The notes under the pieces were generated by a model. That model ran no database searches. It was not told the DNA's origin and worked only from the letters and a program-made list of their open reading frames with translations. Made by a program: the position numbers and the translations under genes. DNA of 64,000 nucleotides, taken from assembly GCF_001044255.1 (NCBI RefSeq), contig NZ_JYNX01000019.1:63323-127322 (forward strand). The letters run 5' to 3'. Below are positions 7,928-16,619 of this stretch, one piece after another. This DNA is from Mycolicibacterium chubuense. GTDB lineage: Bacteria > Actinomycetota > Actinomycetes > Mycobacteriales > Mycobacteriaceae. How positions within the stretch are numbered: position 1 is the stretch's first letter; each line of letters begins with the position of its first letter.

Positions 7928-9788
7928 CGCGGACGTAACTGGATTTGGGGACGGCGAGCGCACCGGTTCAGGGAAAAGTGGGGCGAAAAGCTGCGGGGCC
8001 ACGGTGAACGCGTCTGCAGGTTTCGAGCCGTCACAACCCAGCTATCGGATGCGCGGTAGCTGGCAAACTACTTTCTGAGCAAGCTGGCAGCCAGTGTTTT
8101 TTGCATATGCAAGTATTGCCATCAATCGGAAAGTTCAAATGTTCGCGTGTGGCAGACTCTGACCGGGAAAAACATGTGGTGACGGTTGCGAACGTCGTCA
8201 AGCCGCGCCATAACGAGCTAATACCGCACCGCGCACGTCCCCTGGCGCTGCGCATACCACCGGAGTCTGATGGCATGTCTTCAGCAAATTCATATTCAGC
8301 TACCTGCAACTCGTCGCAGGAAATGAATGACGGGAACATCCTGGGGTCAGTCCACCGCGGGCATCGTTCGACCAGGGATTCTGGGCGGTACATCGGACGA
8401 ATCGGCGCGCTCGCGGTAGCGCTCGGTATCGGTACCGCGCTGGCCTCGATGCCGGGTGTCGCGTTCGCCGACACCTCCGACTCCACCACCTCACAGTCGT
8501 CCGCCAGTGACGCGGAAGGTACGCCACGACCGTCGGTCGCCCATCCCCGGTCCCCGCGTCGCACGTCGGTGGACAGCCCCGAGTCCACCGATGCGCCGAC
8601 CACCCAGCGACGGCACAGCGCCACCTCGCGCGCGACGGCGACGAAGCGCGCCGACAGAGGCCAGGCCGAGACCGACGGCCCGACGCCGCGACGAGCGGAT
8701 AACGCCACTCGCGCAGTCGATCCGGGTGCCGACGTTGCCGGTGGCACCACGGTGCGCGCGGCAAAGGAGACCTCACCGAACCCCGTCGGAGAACCTGCCA
8801 CCGCTACCGAAACGGTTGCCGTCAAGGTCCTCCCGACGCTCACCACGAATCGGTCGACACGTCCGAAGCCCGCGACTCCGGCGCAGGCCACGCTGCTGTC
8901 CACCCTGCTCGCATGGACCCGGCGGGCGTCCGCACAAACGGCGGATCCGCCCACCGGCGGTGCAAACACCAGCGTCCTGACCACCGCACCGGCACCGCAG
9001 ATCGCCGCTGCCGCCAGCACCTCCTCGGGCATCGACCTTCCCGCGAGCGCGACGGTCTTGACGTTGCGCGGAATGAACGTTCGGAAGACGTCCTACAACC
9101 CCATGCTGAAGCAGTACGGGGGCATGTTCGCCAAGGCCCCCTACACGATGGTCGAGGTGAAGTACTCAGCCGCCTGGAACCGGACGTCGATCACCGAAGG
9201 CGTCCAGTTGCTCGATGCTGCACTGGCTTCGACGTCCGGTGACATCATCGTGATGGCCCATTCCGAGGGTGCTCAGGTCGCCTCCCGATGGATGCGCACC
9301 TACGCCAACGACCCGACCAGGGCGGCGCTGGCCGGCCGGGTCACGTTCCTGCTCAGCGGTAACCCGCTGCGCTCGAGTCAGGGCGGCGGGGGCCAGATGA
9401 TCGGCTTGTGGGAGAACGACGGCACCCGAGCACTTCCGACGCCGACCACCACTCCGTGGGCGATCGTCGACGTCGCCCGCCGGTGGGACGGCTGGGCCGA
9501 CTGGCCCGCCGACACGTCCAACAAGTTCGCGGTTCGCAACGCCAGGAAAGGAATGACCAGTTTCCACTTCAATTACAACAACGTCGACATCTACGACCCG
9601 GCGAACACCGTCTGGCACGACGGCAACACCACCTACGTGTTGACTCATGAGAACACCCCGCCGATCATGCGCTCGCTCTTCGCCAACCCGAACCTCGCCA
9701 GCGTCCTCAGAGGCCGGATTGAAACCGGATATCAACGCCCGACCAACGACATCGCCGCCCCGTCGCGGTCGGCCGTGACAGCCTGAGC
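7928..9788 (+). repeat. Tandem duplication, copy 2
   Basis: Second copy of the unit described at 5815-7828. The 448-base gap 7827-8274 contains no supported gene; from about 7928 it aligns with the region upstream of copy 1. A reading frame continues upstream of ATG 8275, but that part is the aligned untranslated leader and is not counted as coding. Confidence 0.7.
8275..9786 (+). CDS. Secreted PE-PPE-domain serine hydrolase, copy 2
   Basis: 503 residues. Same plan as copy 1: signal peptide with core IGALAVALGIGTALASM and cleavage after AFA, a shorter Thr/Pro/Arg-rich linker, and a PE-PPE hydrolase domain with nucleophile motif MAHSEGAQVA. By eye roughly nine of ten residues match copy 1 in the catalytic domain, while the linker has diverged and lost about 40 residues. 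ATG 8275 is preferred over an ATG 58 codons upstream, because it aligns with the start of copy 1 and the upstream region aligns with non-coding DNA there. Confidence 0.85.
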   Translation: MSSANSYSATCNSSQEMNDGNILGSVHRGHRSTRDSGRYIGRIGALAVALGIGTALASMPGVAFADTSDSTTSQSSASDAEGTPRPSVAHPRSPRRTSVDSPESTDAPTTQRRHSATSRATATKRADRGQAETDGPTPRRADNATRAVDPGADVAGGTTVRAAKETSPNPVGEPATATETVAVKVLPTLTTNRSTRPKPATPAQATLLSTLLAWTRRASAQTADPPTGGANTSVLTTAPAPQIAAAASTSSGIDLPASATVLTLRGMNVRKTSYNPMLKQYGGMFAKAPYTMVEVKYSAAWNRTSITEGVQLLDAALASTSGDIIVMAHSEGAQVASRWMRTYANDPTRAALAGRVTFLLSGNPLRSSQGGGGQMIGLWENDGTRALPTPTTTPWAIVDVARRWDGWADWPADTSNKFAVRNARKGMTSFHFNYNNVDIYDPANTVWHDGNTTYVLTHENTPPIMRSLFANPNLASVLRGRIETGYQRPTNDIAAPSRSAVTA

Positions 9789-9796
9789 CTAGGCAG

Positions 9797-10489
9797 TCAT
9801 TCGAGCGCGAAGTCGACCGCAGCCTGCGCATGCAGCAGCGTGGTCGGGAACACCGGAAACGGCACGTCGTCGGCGCCGAGCAACAGCTCGACCTCCGTGC
9901 AGCCGAGGATCACACCCTGCACCCCGGCCATGCGGCCGATGACCTCGCGGTAGACGCGGCGCGATTCGTCGCGAACCACGTTGTGGCACAACTCCTCGTA
10001 GATGATGCGGCTGACCTCCCGACGATCGTCGGCGTCCGGTGTCACGACGTCGACGCCGTACGCGGCGAACCGCGAGACGTAGAAGGACCGCTCCATCGTG
10101 AACGCGGTGGCCAGCAGCCCCACCCGCGACAGGCCTGCAGCCGCCACGGCGCGCGCGGTCGTGTCGGCGATGTGCAGCAACGGAAGCTCGACGGCGGCCT
10201 CGATGGCCGCGGCGACGTAGTGCATGGTGTTGGTGCACAGCACGATCGCGTCGGCGCCCGCCGACTCGAGCCGCCGGGCCTCGTCGGCCAGGCGGGCCGC
10301 GACCGCGTCCCAGTTCCCGTCGAGCTTGAGCGCCTCGATCTCGGCGAAGTCGACCGATGCGAGAAGGATTGGCGCGGAATGCAATCCGCCGAGACGATCG
10401 GCGACGAGCTCGTTGATCACGCGGTAGTAGTGGGCGGTGCTGACCCAGCTCATGCCGCCGATCAGGCCGAGTGTCTTCACCCCGGACAT
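9797..10489 (-). CDS. Aspartate/glutamate racemase family protein
   Basis: 230 residues. It has the family start LGLIGGMSWVSTAHYY and the two catalytic cysteines, VLCTNTMHY near residue 83 and ILGCTEVELLL near residue 195, as in PLP-independent aspartate racemases (YgeA type). It would interconvert L- and D-amino acids in the cytoplasm. ATG 10489 begins the conserved region; no good ribosome site is seen, so a GTG at 10546 remains possible. It runs convergent to copy 2 of the PE-PPE hydrolase with a 10-base gap. Confidence 0.85.
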   Translation of the reverse strand: MSGVKTLGLIGGMSWVSTAHYYRVINELVADRLGGLHSAPILLASVDFAEIEALKLDGNWDAVAARLADEARRLESAGADAIVLCTNTMHYVAAAIEAAVELPLLHIADTTARAVAAAGLSRVGLLATAFTMERSFYVSRFAAYGVDVVTPDADDRREVSRIIYEELCHNVVRDESRRVYREVIGRMAGVQGVILGCTEVELLLGADDVPFPVFPTTLLHAQAAVDFALE

Positions 10490-10640
10490 GCTACGAGCGC
10501 AGCGACACGCCGGCCCTGGTGGCACGGCTCCCCCACCTGGTGACACCAGGGACCGACGCGTCTGAGGAAAAGGCTCCGCTCAACCCCTCACTGCGCGCGC
10601 CTTGACAGTCATTGCGAGAGAAACCAAGAGCATCGTACAT

Positions 10641-10654
10641 AAACATCGGTGTTT
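10641..10654. promoter_or_regulatory. Palindrome AAACATCGGTGTTT, possible TetR operator
   Basis: A 14-base near-perfect palindrome (arms AAACA/TGTTT) lies in the 301-base divergent gap between the racemase (start 10489) and a TetR gene (start 10791). TATACT at 10723-10728 is a good -10 for the TetR gene. The site could serve autoregulation of either TetR gene downstream. Nothing else is seen in the gap. Confidence 0.3.
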
Positions 10655-10790
10655 CTGAGAGACAACAAAGTTCTTGAAAAGGAAATGACTCGCACGTCCA
10701 CCGGAGGGGACCCTGGCCCGCCTATACTTTCGACACAGTCACAGCACCTGCGAGATCATGCGACGCTGCCGAGGTCAGAGGGGGAACCCC

Positions 10791-11405
10791 GTGGTCGAGC
10801 GGCTTGCGTCCGGTCGCCATCACCTCAGTCGCGAAGAGGTGACGGCCCACCAGAAGCAGCGGTTGTTCAAGGCCCTCGCCACGGTGATGACCGCCAATGG
10901 TTACAGCAGCACCACCGTCGACGACGTCATCAAGGAGGCGAAGGTCTCCCGGGCCACGTTCTATCAGCATTTCGACTCCAAGCAGGACCTGTTCGTGGCC
11001 GGCTATGCGCGCATGCAGCGTCATGTCATCGATGACATCCTCACGGTCCCGGAGGTCGGCACCCCGATGCAGCGGTTCGCCGCGATGCTCGAGCGGTACC
11101 TCGGCTTCATCGCGCTCGATCCGGCCACCGCGCGGCTGTATCTGGTCGAGGTGTACGCCGCCGGCCCCGACGCCATGCGGCGGCGGATCGAACTGCAGCA
11201 GGAGTTCGTCGCCGGCGTCGTGGAGATCTTCGGTGCGCGTAGCGACTCCGACCGCTTCGCCTGCGAGGCGCTCGTCGCCGGAATCTCGACGCTGGTCACC
11301 CATGCCCTGAGCACCGGCGACGCCGACGCGGTCACCGGGCTGTACAAGCCCGTCCTCGACTACACCGATCGGGTGATCGGCCGCGCTCCCGTCACGGATG
11401 CATGA
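10791..11405 (+). CDS. TetR family transcriptional regulator
   Basis: 204 residues. The N-terminal helix-turn-helix is clear: FKALATVMTANGYSSTTVDD then EAKVSRATFYQHFDSKQDLF (residues about 20-65). The C-terminal ligand domain is all-helical and unassigned. GTG 10791 is chosen for the AGAGGGGGA ribosome site just upstream and because the helix-turn-helix starts at the usual distance. A second TetR gene follows 10 bases later and then an MFS gene, so all three may be one transcript controlled by one or both regulators. Confidence 0.88.
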   Translation: MVERLASGRHHLSREEVTAHQKQRLFKALATVMTANGYSSTTVDDVIKEAKVSRATFYQHFDSKQDLFVAGYARMQRHVIDDILTVPEVGTPMQRFAAMLERYLGFIALDPATARLYLVEVYAAGPDAMRRRIELQQEFVAGVVEIFGARSDSDRFACEALVAGISTLVTHALSTGDADAVTGLYKPVLDYTDRVIGRAPVTDA

Positions 11406-11415
11406 TGGTCCCACC

Positions 11416-11991
11416 ATGACAATCGAGTCGGCCGGCCTGCGGGAGCGCAAGAAGTGGCAGACCCGCCAGGCCATCCGCCGCGAGGCGCTGCGGCTGTTCA
11501 CCGAGCAGGGATACGCGGACACCACGGTCGAGCAGATCGCCGAGGCCGCCGAGGTCTCCCCCCGCACCTTCTACCGCTACTTCCGCGTCAAGGAAGCGGT
11601 GCTGATCTCCGCGGACCACTCGCCGCTGATCGTCGCGGCCTTCATCGCGGCACCCCGGCATCTGACGCCGATCGCCGCATACGAATACGCGGTGACCGAG
11701 GTGTTCGGCTCGCTGTCCGAGCAAGACCGGGAAGCCGACCTCATCGGTCAGCAGCTGCTCTACCAGGTGCCCGAGGCGCACGGGCTGATCTACGCCGAAC
11801 TCATCAAGCTGATCGGGCTCATCACCGATGCGCTGCAGCACCGGCTCGACGAGCCGACCGACGAGGCCGAGCGCAGCGTGCTGGCCGGCGCGATCGTCGG
11901 CGTGATCATGGGCGCCGCACACAACACCCCCCTACCCGAGAAGGCGCTTCCCAGCGCGCTGTCGATCCTCGACGCCAAGATGTCGTGGTGA
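11416..11991 (+). CDS. TetR family transcriptional regulator
   Basis: 191 residues. The DNA-binding domain reads ALRLFTEQGYADTTVEQIAE then AAEVSPRTFYRYFRVKEAVL. Its stop overlaps the GTG of the MFS transporter (GTGA), the usual layout of a repressor and the efflux pump it controls; that pairing is inferred from position. ATG 11416 is preferred to an ATG six codons upstream because it lies at the normal spacing to the helix-turn-helix. Confidence 0.88.
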   Translation: MTIESAGLRERKKWQTRQAIRREALRLFTEQGYADTTVEQIAEAAEVSPRTFYRYFRVKEAVLISADHSPLIVAAFIAAPRHLTPIAAYEYAVTEVFGSLSEQDREADLIGQQLLYQVPEAHGLIYAELIKLIGLITDALQHRLDEPTDEAERSVLAGAIVGVIMGAAHNTPLPEKALPSALSILDAKMSW

Positions 11992-13577
11992 CGACGGCTG
12001 CTCCCTCGACCTGGGCACCGCTGCGCTCGCCGGTCTTCCGCGCACTGTGGATCGCGCAGCTCGTCTCCAACCTGGGCACCTGGATGCAGACCGTCGGCGC
12101 GCAGTGGATGCTCGTCGACGATCCGCGCGCCGCGGTGCTGGTGCCGCTGGTGCAGACGGCGACGACGCTGCCGGTCATGCTGCTGGCGCTGCCGTCCGGG
12201 GTGCTGGCCGACCTGATCGACCGGCGCCGGCTGCTGATCGCCACGCAGGGCGCGATGGCCGCCGGGGTGGCGTTCCTGGCCACGCTCACCGGATTCGGGC
12301 TGACGACGCCCGCGGTGCTGCTGATCGTGCTGTTCGTCATCGGGTGCGGGCAGGCGCTCACCGCGCCGGCCTGGCAGGCCATCCAGCCCGATCTGGTTCC
12401 GCCGCAACAGATCCCGGCCGCTGCCGCGCTGGGCAGCATGAGCATGAACGGCGCCCGGGCGATCGGGCCCGCGATCGCCGGTGCGCTGGTGTCGCTGGCC
12501 GGTCCGACGCTGGTGTTCGCGCTCAACGCGGTGTCGTTCATCGGGATCGTGGCCGTGCTGATCTGGTGGCGGCGTCCGCCGATCGAGCACAACTTCCCGC
12601 CCGAGCGGGCGCTCGCTGCGCTGAGCGCGGGGGGCCGCTACATCCGCAGCTCGCCGATCGTGCGGCGCATCCTGCTGCGTACCGCGCTGTTCATCGGCCC
12701 GGCGAGTGCGCTGTGGGGACTGCTGCCGGTGATCGCGGCCGACCAGCTGGGGCTGTCGTCGTCGGGGTACGGCCTGCTGCTCGGCGCGTTGGGAGTCGGG
12801 GCGCTGCTCGGAGCGTTGGTGCTGTCGCGGCTGCGGTCGCGGTTCGGGCAGAACACGCTGCTGGCCCTCGGGGCGGGTGGCTTCGCGGTGGCGACGGTGG
12901 TGCTGGCGCTGGTGCACAGCTTCGCGGCGGTCCTCGCCGCGCTGGTGGTCGGCGGGGCGGCGTGGCTGCTGTCGCTGTCGACGCTCAACGCGTCGATGCA
13001 GCTGAGCCTGCCGGGCTGGGTGCGGGCCCGCGGGCTGTCGGTCTACCAGCTGATCTTCATGGGCGGGCAGGCGCTCGGCTCGGTGGTGTGGGGCGTGCTC
13101 GCCGGGGCCACCAGCAGCGTGAACAGCCTGCTGGTCAGCGCCGGCCTGCTGGCGGCATGCGGGGTGTCGCTGCTGTGGTGGCCGCTGCACCGCAGCACCG
13201 GCAACCTCGACCTGTCGCCGTCGTCGCACTGGCCGGAGCCGACGCTGCTGTTCGAGCCCGAACCGCTCGACGGGCCCGTGCTGGTGCTGACGTCCTACCG
13301 GGTGGCCCCGGAGAACGAGGAGGCGTTCGTCGCGGCGATGGCGGTGCTGGGTCGGTCGCGCCAGCGCACCGGCGCGGCGCAGTGGCGGCTGTTCCGCAGC
13401 GTCGAGGAGGCGTCGACCTACATCGAGACGTTCGTGGTGCGCTCCTGGGGCGAGCACATGCATCAGCACTACACGCGGTTGACGGGCCAGGATCAGCTGA
13501 TCGAGCAGAACGTGGAGAAGTACACCGACGGCGAAGCCGTGTCCCAGCACTACCTCGCGGTCCGCGACTCAGGCTGA
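11988..13577 (+). CDS. MFS efflux transporter with C-terminal ABM-like domain
   Basis: 529 residues. The first 405 or so form an EntS-like (MFS_3) transporter with twelve membrane segments; motif A appears as GVLADLIDRRRLLI and the N-terminus as RALWIAQLVSNLGTWMQ. The last 110 residues (from about VLVLTSYRVAPENEEAF) look like an antibiotic-biosynthesis-monooxygenase type alpha+beta domain, a fusion found in part of this family. It likely exports a small hydrophobic compound or siderophore. It overlaps the preceding TetR stop, and its 3' end overlaps the convergent TetR gene by 9 bases. Confidence 0.87.
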   Translation: MTTAAPSTWAPLRSPVFRALWIAQLVSNLGTWMQTVGAQWMLVDDPRAAVLVPLVQTATTLPVMLLALPSGVLADLIDRRRLLIATQGAMAAGVAFLATLTGFGLTTPAVLLIVLFVIGCGQALTAPAWQAIQPDLVPPQQIPAAAALGSMSMNGARAIGPAIAGALVSLAGPTLVFALNAVSFIGIVAVLIWWRRPPIEHNFPPERALAALSAGGRYIRSSPIVRRILLRTALFIGPASALWGLLPVIAADQLGLSSSGYGLLLGALGVGALLGALVLSRLRSRFGQNTLLALGAGGFAVATVVLALVHSFAAVLAALVVGGAAWLLSLSTLNASMQLSLPGWVRARGLSVYQLIFMGGQALGSVVWGVLAGATSSVNSLLVSAGLLAACGVSLLWWPLHRSTGNLDLSPSSHWPEPTLLFEPEPLDGPVLVLTSYRVAPENEEAFVAAMAVLGRSRQRTGAAQWRLFRSVEEASTYIETFVVRSWGEHMHQHYTRLTGQDQLIEQNVEKYTDGEAVSQHYLAVRDSG

Positions 13578-14099
13578 CCCGACCACCGGCCAGAACAGGT
13601 CGAACAGTCGCGCTTCCCACCCGTCGGCGACGGTCCCGGTGCGGGCGCGCTCGGCGGTGTACGCCCCGACCAGCGCGTCGATCAGCGTCGCCGCGTCGAC
13701 GCCGGCCCAGCTGTCCTCGATCACCTGCTCCAGCGCGGCGCGCTGACCGGCGAGGATGCGCCGGAACACCTCCGTGAACTCCGGATCCTCGTCGGTGAGC
13801 AGCGCCGCGAAGCCACCGAACCCGATGCCGGCGTCGACGGCCTCGACGGCGTGCCCGATCACCCAGCGCAGCAGCTCGCGCGGGTCGGTGTCCGCGCCGG
13901 GCGGTTCCGTCGGTGCGAGCCGCTCCAGCGCGGCGGAGAGCATCTCCCGCCGGTCCTTGTAGCGCCGGTAGATCGTGGTCTTCGCAACCCCGGACCGGGC
14001 GGTGACCGCCTCGACGGTCACGCCCCGAGGCCCGCGGGTGCGCAGCAGGTCCAGCGTCGCGTCGGCGATGCGCTGGTCGACGTCGCGCCTCGGCGTCAT
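13569..14099 (-). CDS. TetR family regulator of the divergent membrane protein/LLM pair
   Basis: 176 residues. The helix-turn-helix domain is typical: IADATLDLLRTRGPRGVTVE then SGVAKTTIYRRYKDRREML, with a TetR_C-like second half. It is transcribed away from the small membrane protein gene at 14193. The 93 bases between them carry two overlapping identical-arm palindromes (14138-14173), which strongly suggests that this protein represses itself and the divergent genes. ATG 14099. Confidence 0.88.
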   Translation of the reverse strand: MTPRRDVDQRIADATLDLLRTRGPRGVTVEAVTARSGVAKTTIYRRYKDRREMLSAALERLAPTEPPGADTDPRELLRWVIGHAVEAVDAGIGFGGFAALLTDEDPEFTEVFRRILAGQRAALEQVIEDSWAGVDAATLIDALVGAYTAERARTGTVADGWEARLFDLFWPVVGSA

Positions 14100-14137
14100 C
14101 GCTGCTCCTTCGCGCGGAATATCCCGGTCGCGGAAAA

Positions 14138-14173
14138 CGCTACACTAGGCGTAGCGCTACGGTGAGCGTAGCG
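14138..14173. promoter_or_regulatory. Two overlapping TetR operators, CGCTAC-N7-GTAGCG
   Basis: CGCTAC-ACTAGGC-GTAGCG occupies 14138-14156 and CGCTAC-GGTGAGC-GTAGCG occupies 14155-14173. The two 19-base sites have identical 6-base arms and 7-base spacers and share two bases, giving a 17-base offset. This resembles the paired-dimer operators of QacR-like TetR proteins. The position between divergent starts at 14099 and 14193 fits repression of both genes. Confidence 0.75.
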
Positions 14174-14192
14174 TTTGACGGGAGGAGACCTC

Positions 14193-14468
14193 ATGGCGAC
14201 GTTCGCCTACCTCAACTTCCTGCTGACGTTCGTGGCACTGGGACTGTTCGTGCACGCGCTGGCGACAGGCAGCGCCGCGGCGGTGGCCTACGGCACGGCG
14301 CTGGTCGTGTTCATCGCGGCGATGATCGCGGGTTCACGCGTCGGCAAGCACGCATGGGCGAAGCCGGTGCGGGACGCACAGATCGACCGGTATCTGCAGC
14401 GCTATCGCGGTGTCGAGGACGCGCCGGCGCAGCCCGAGCACGAAATCCCGGAGAAGCTCGCAGCGTAG
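14193..14468 (+). CDS. Small two-helix membrane protein
   Basis: 91 residues. Two hydrophobic stretches, roughly residues 5-27 and 30-47, are followed by a charged cytoplasmic-type tail rich in Arg, Glu and Pro. No catalytic motif is visible and no family is recognised. A strong ribosome site (GGGAGGAGACC) precedes ATG 14193. It is the first gene after the double TetR operator and is followed 9 bases later by the LLM oxidoreductase, so the two are probably co-expressed under TetR control. Confidence 0.75.
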   Translation: MATFAYLNFLLTFVALGLFVHALATGSAAAVAYGTALVVFIAAMIAGSRVGKHAWAKPVRDAQIDRYLQRYRGVEDAPAQPEHEIPEKLAA

Positions 14469-14477
14469 GGTTCGACC

Positions 14478-15488
14478 GTGCATGTCGACGCGATGACGAT
14501 GCCGCAGCCCCTGCTCGAGGTCGCCGACCTCGCCCGGCGCACGCAGACCGCGGGGTTCTCGGGCCTGCTGTTCACCGAGACCGGCCGCACGCCGTATCTC
14601 AACGCGGCGGTGGCCGCGCAGGCGGCGCCGGGGCTGGAGCTGTCGACGGGCGTGGCGGTGGCGTTCCCGCGCAGCCCGTTCGTCACGGCGGCGACGGCGT
14701 GGGAACTGCAGGAGGCCTCGGGCGGCGCGTTCCGCCTGGGCCTGGGCACGCAGGTGCGCACGCACGTGGTCCGCCGCTACGGCGTGGAGTTCGAACATCC
14801 GGGGCCGCGGCTGCGGGACTACGTGCTCGCGGTCAAGGCATGCTTCGCGGCGTTCCGCACCGGGAAGCTCGAGCACCGCGGCGATTTCTACAGCCTCGAC
14901 TTCATCACCCCGCAGTGGAGTCCCGGCCCGATCGACGTACCGGATCCGAAGGTCGACATCGCCGCCGTGAATCCGTGGATGCTGCGGATGGCCGGCGAGG
15001 TCGCCGATGGCATCCACGTGCACCCGCTCGGCGAGCCCGGCTACATCCGGCGCCACGTGCTGCCGAACCGGGCCGCCGGCGCGGAGAAGGCGGGCCGCTC
15101 CGCCGACGACATCGCGGTGATCGTGCCGGTGATGACGATCGTCGGCGACACCGACGAGGAACGGCACCGGGAGCGCGAACTGGTCCGGGCCAGCATGAGC
15201 TTCTACGGCAGCACCCCGAATTACGCGTTCATCTGGGACGAAGCCGGGTTCGAGGGCACGACGGCGCGGATCCGGGAGAAGCAGAAGGCCGGGGACTTCG
15301 CCGGCATGGCGGCGCAGATCACCGACGACCACATCGCGGCGTTCGCGACGGAGTCGACATGGGACGGCCTGGCCGACGCGCTGAGGGCGAAGTACGACGG
15401 GGTGGCGACACGGTTGGTGCTGTACAACGCGCTGGCCGACCGCGAGTGGTTCGAGCGATACGGGGAAGTGGCCCAGCGCCTCTCGTGA
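14478..15488 (+). CDS. F420-dependent LLM class oxidoreductase (TIGR03617-like)
   Basis: 336 residues, a luciferase-like TIM barrel. Landmarks are GFSGLLFTETGRTPYLNAA, RLGLGTQVRTHVVRRYG and MLRMAGEVADGIHVHPLGE, which match mycobacterial F420-dependent oxidoreductases. The substrate is unknown. The GTG start at 14478 lies 9 bases after the small membrane protein gene. The gene ends 3 bases before the convergent MscS gene. Confidence 0.85.
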   Translation: MHVDAMTMPQPLLEVADLARRTQTAGFSGLLFTETGRTPYLNAAVAAQAAPGLELSTGVAVAFPRSPFVTAATAWELQEASGGAFRLGLGTQVRTHVVRRYGVEFEHPGPRLRDYVLAVKACFAAFRTGKLEHRGDFYSLDFITPQWSPGPIDVPDPKVDIAAVNPWMLRMAGEVADGIHVHPLGEPGYIRRHVLPNRAAGAEKAGRSADDIAVIVPVMTIVGDTDEERHRERELVRASMSFYGSTPNYAFIWDEAGFEGTTARIREKQKAGDFAGMAAQITDDHIAAFATESTWDGLADALRAKYDGVATRLVLYNALADREWFERYGEVAQRLS

Positions 15489-15491
15489 GCG

Positions 15492-16454
15492 CTATTCGCC
15501 GGCAGGACCGTTGACCGCGGCCAGGAACCGGTTGCCTGCGTAGGGCAGTTCGATTCCGTTCTCGTCGAAGGCGCGCAGAATCTCGCGCCGCAGCCGGCGC
15601 TGGACCGACCACTGGACACCGGGCCGGGTCTTCACGGTCATCCTCAGGGTGACCTGGTCGGACCGCACCTCCTGAACACCGAGCATCTCGGGTTCGCCGA
15701 GGACCTTGGCGGCGATTTTCGGGTCGTCGAGTGCGCTATGGGCGGCGTCGAGGGCGACCTTCTCGGCGCGTTCGACGTCGGCGGTGGGCGCGACCGGGAT
15801 CTCGATGCGGGCGACCGCGTAGTCCTGGCTCATGTTGCCCACGCGGGCGATCTCGCCGTTGCGCACGTACCAGAGGGTGCCGTCGATATCGCGCACGGTG
15901 GTGATGCGCAGACCGACGCTCTCGACGTCGCCGACGGCGTCGCCGAGGTCGACGGTGTCGCCGACGCCGTACTGGTCTTCGAGGAGCATGAACACGCCGG
16001 TCACGAAGTCGCGCACCAGGTTCTGCGCGCCGAAGCCGATCGCGAGGCCGACGACGCCGGCCGACGCGAGGAACGGCGCGATGTTGACGCCGAGCACGTT
16101 GAGAACGCCCAGCGCAACCCAGATCAGCAGCACGATCGACACCGTCGACTTCAGCACCGAGGCGATGGTCTGCGCGCGCTGCTGGCGGCGCTCGGCGGCG
16201 CGGGCACTCGCGGCCGAGGACTGCCCGCGGTCGCGCAGGCCGCGCAGCAGCGGAGGTTTCTTGGCCGGCGCCTGGTCATCCGAGACGACGTTCTTGCGGG
16301 ATCTGCCGGTGGCGGCCCGATCGATCATCCGGTGCAGCACATATCGTGCGACGAGCACGACCAGGATGTACGCAACGATCCGGATGGGAACTTCGAGCAG
16401 CCAGTGCCGGTTGGTTTCGGTCCATTCGAAGGCGAGGTTGTATACGTCCATCAT
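15492..16454 (-). CDS. Small-conductance mechanosensitive channel (MscS family)
   Basis: 320 residues. A first membrane helix (IVAYILVVLVARYVL) is followed by a basic loop and two further helices. The third is the pore helix, with the family signature SAGVVGLAIGFGAQNLVRDF. The beta domain follows (VGDTVDLGDAVGDVESVGLR). It would open under membrane tension to release solutes. ATG 16454 is favoured over GTG 16475, since the mature family starts just before the first helix; ATG 16451 is equally possible. Confidence 0.88.
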   Translation of the reverse strand: MMDVYNLAFEWTETNRHWLLEVPIRIVAYILVVLVARYVLHRMIDRAATGRSRKNVVSDDQAPAKKPPLLRGLRDRGQSSAASARAAERRQQRAQTIASVLKSTVSIVLLIWVALGVLNVLGVNIAPFLASAGVVGLAIGFGAQNLVRDFVTGVFMLLEDQYGVGDTVDLGDAVGDVESVGLRITTVRDIDGTLWYVRNGEIARVGNMSQDYAVARIEIPVAPTADVERAEKVALDAAHSALDDPKIAAKVLGEPEMLGVQEVRSDQVTLRMTVKTRPGVQWSVQRRLRREILRAFDENGIELPYAGNRFLAAVNGPAGE

Positions 16455-16619
16455 CTCGACCGTATGTCTACCCACGGGGCCGAACGCAAATCATCCGGTG
16501 GGTGAACGTCCCGCAAAAGCCTTCGGGGTGCGCGTTGCCCGGAGTACGGTAACTGCACGTCAACGTCGAGGGGCCCGCTTGCTGCCAGTGAGTGGCGGGC
16601 CAGATGGGGACATCGTTAC

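Noticed and set aside
6165-9786. Calling the tandem hydrolases PE or PPE family proteins
   Set aside because: They carry the PE-PPE hydrolase domain but have ordinary signal peptides and no PE or PPE leader.
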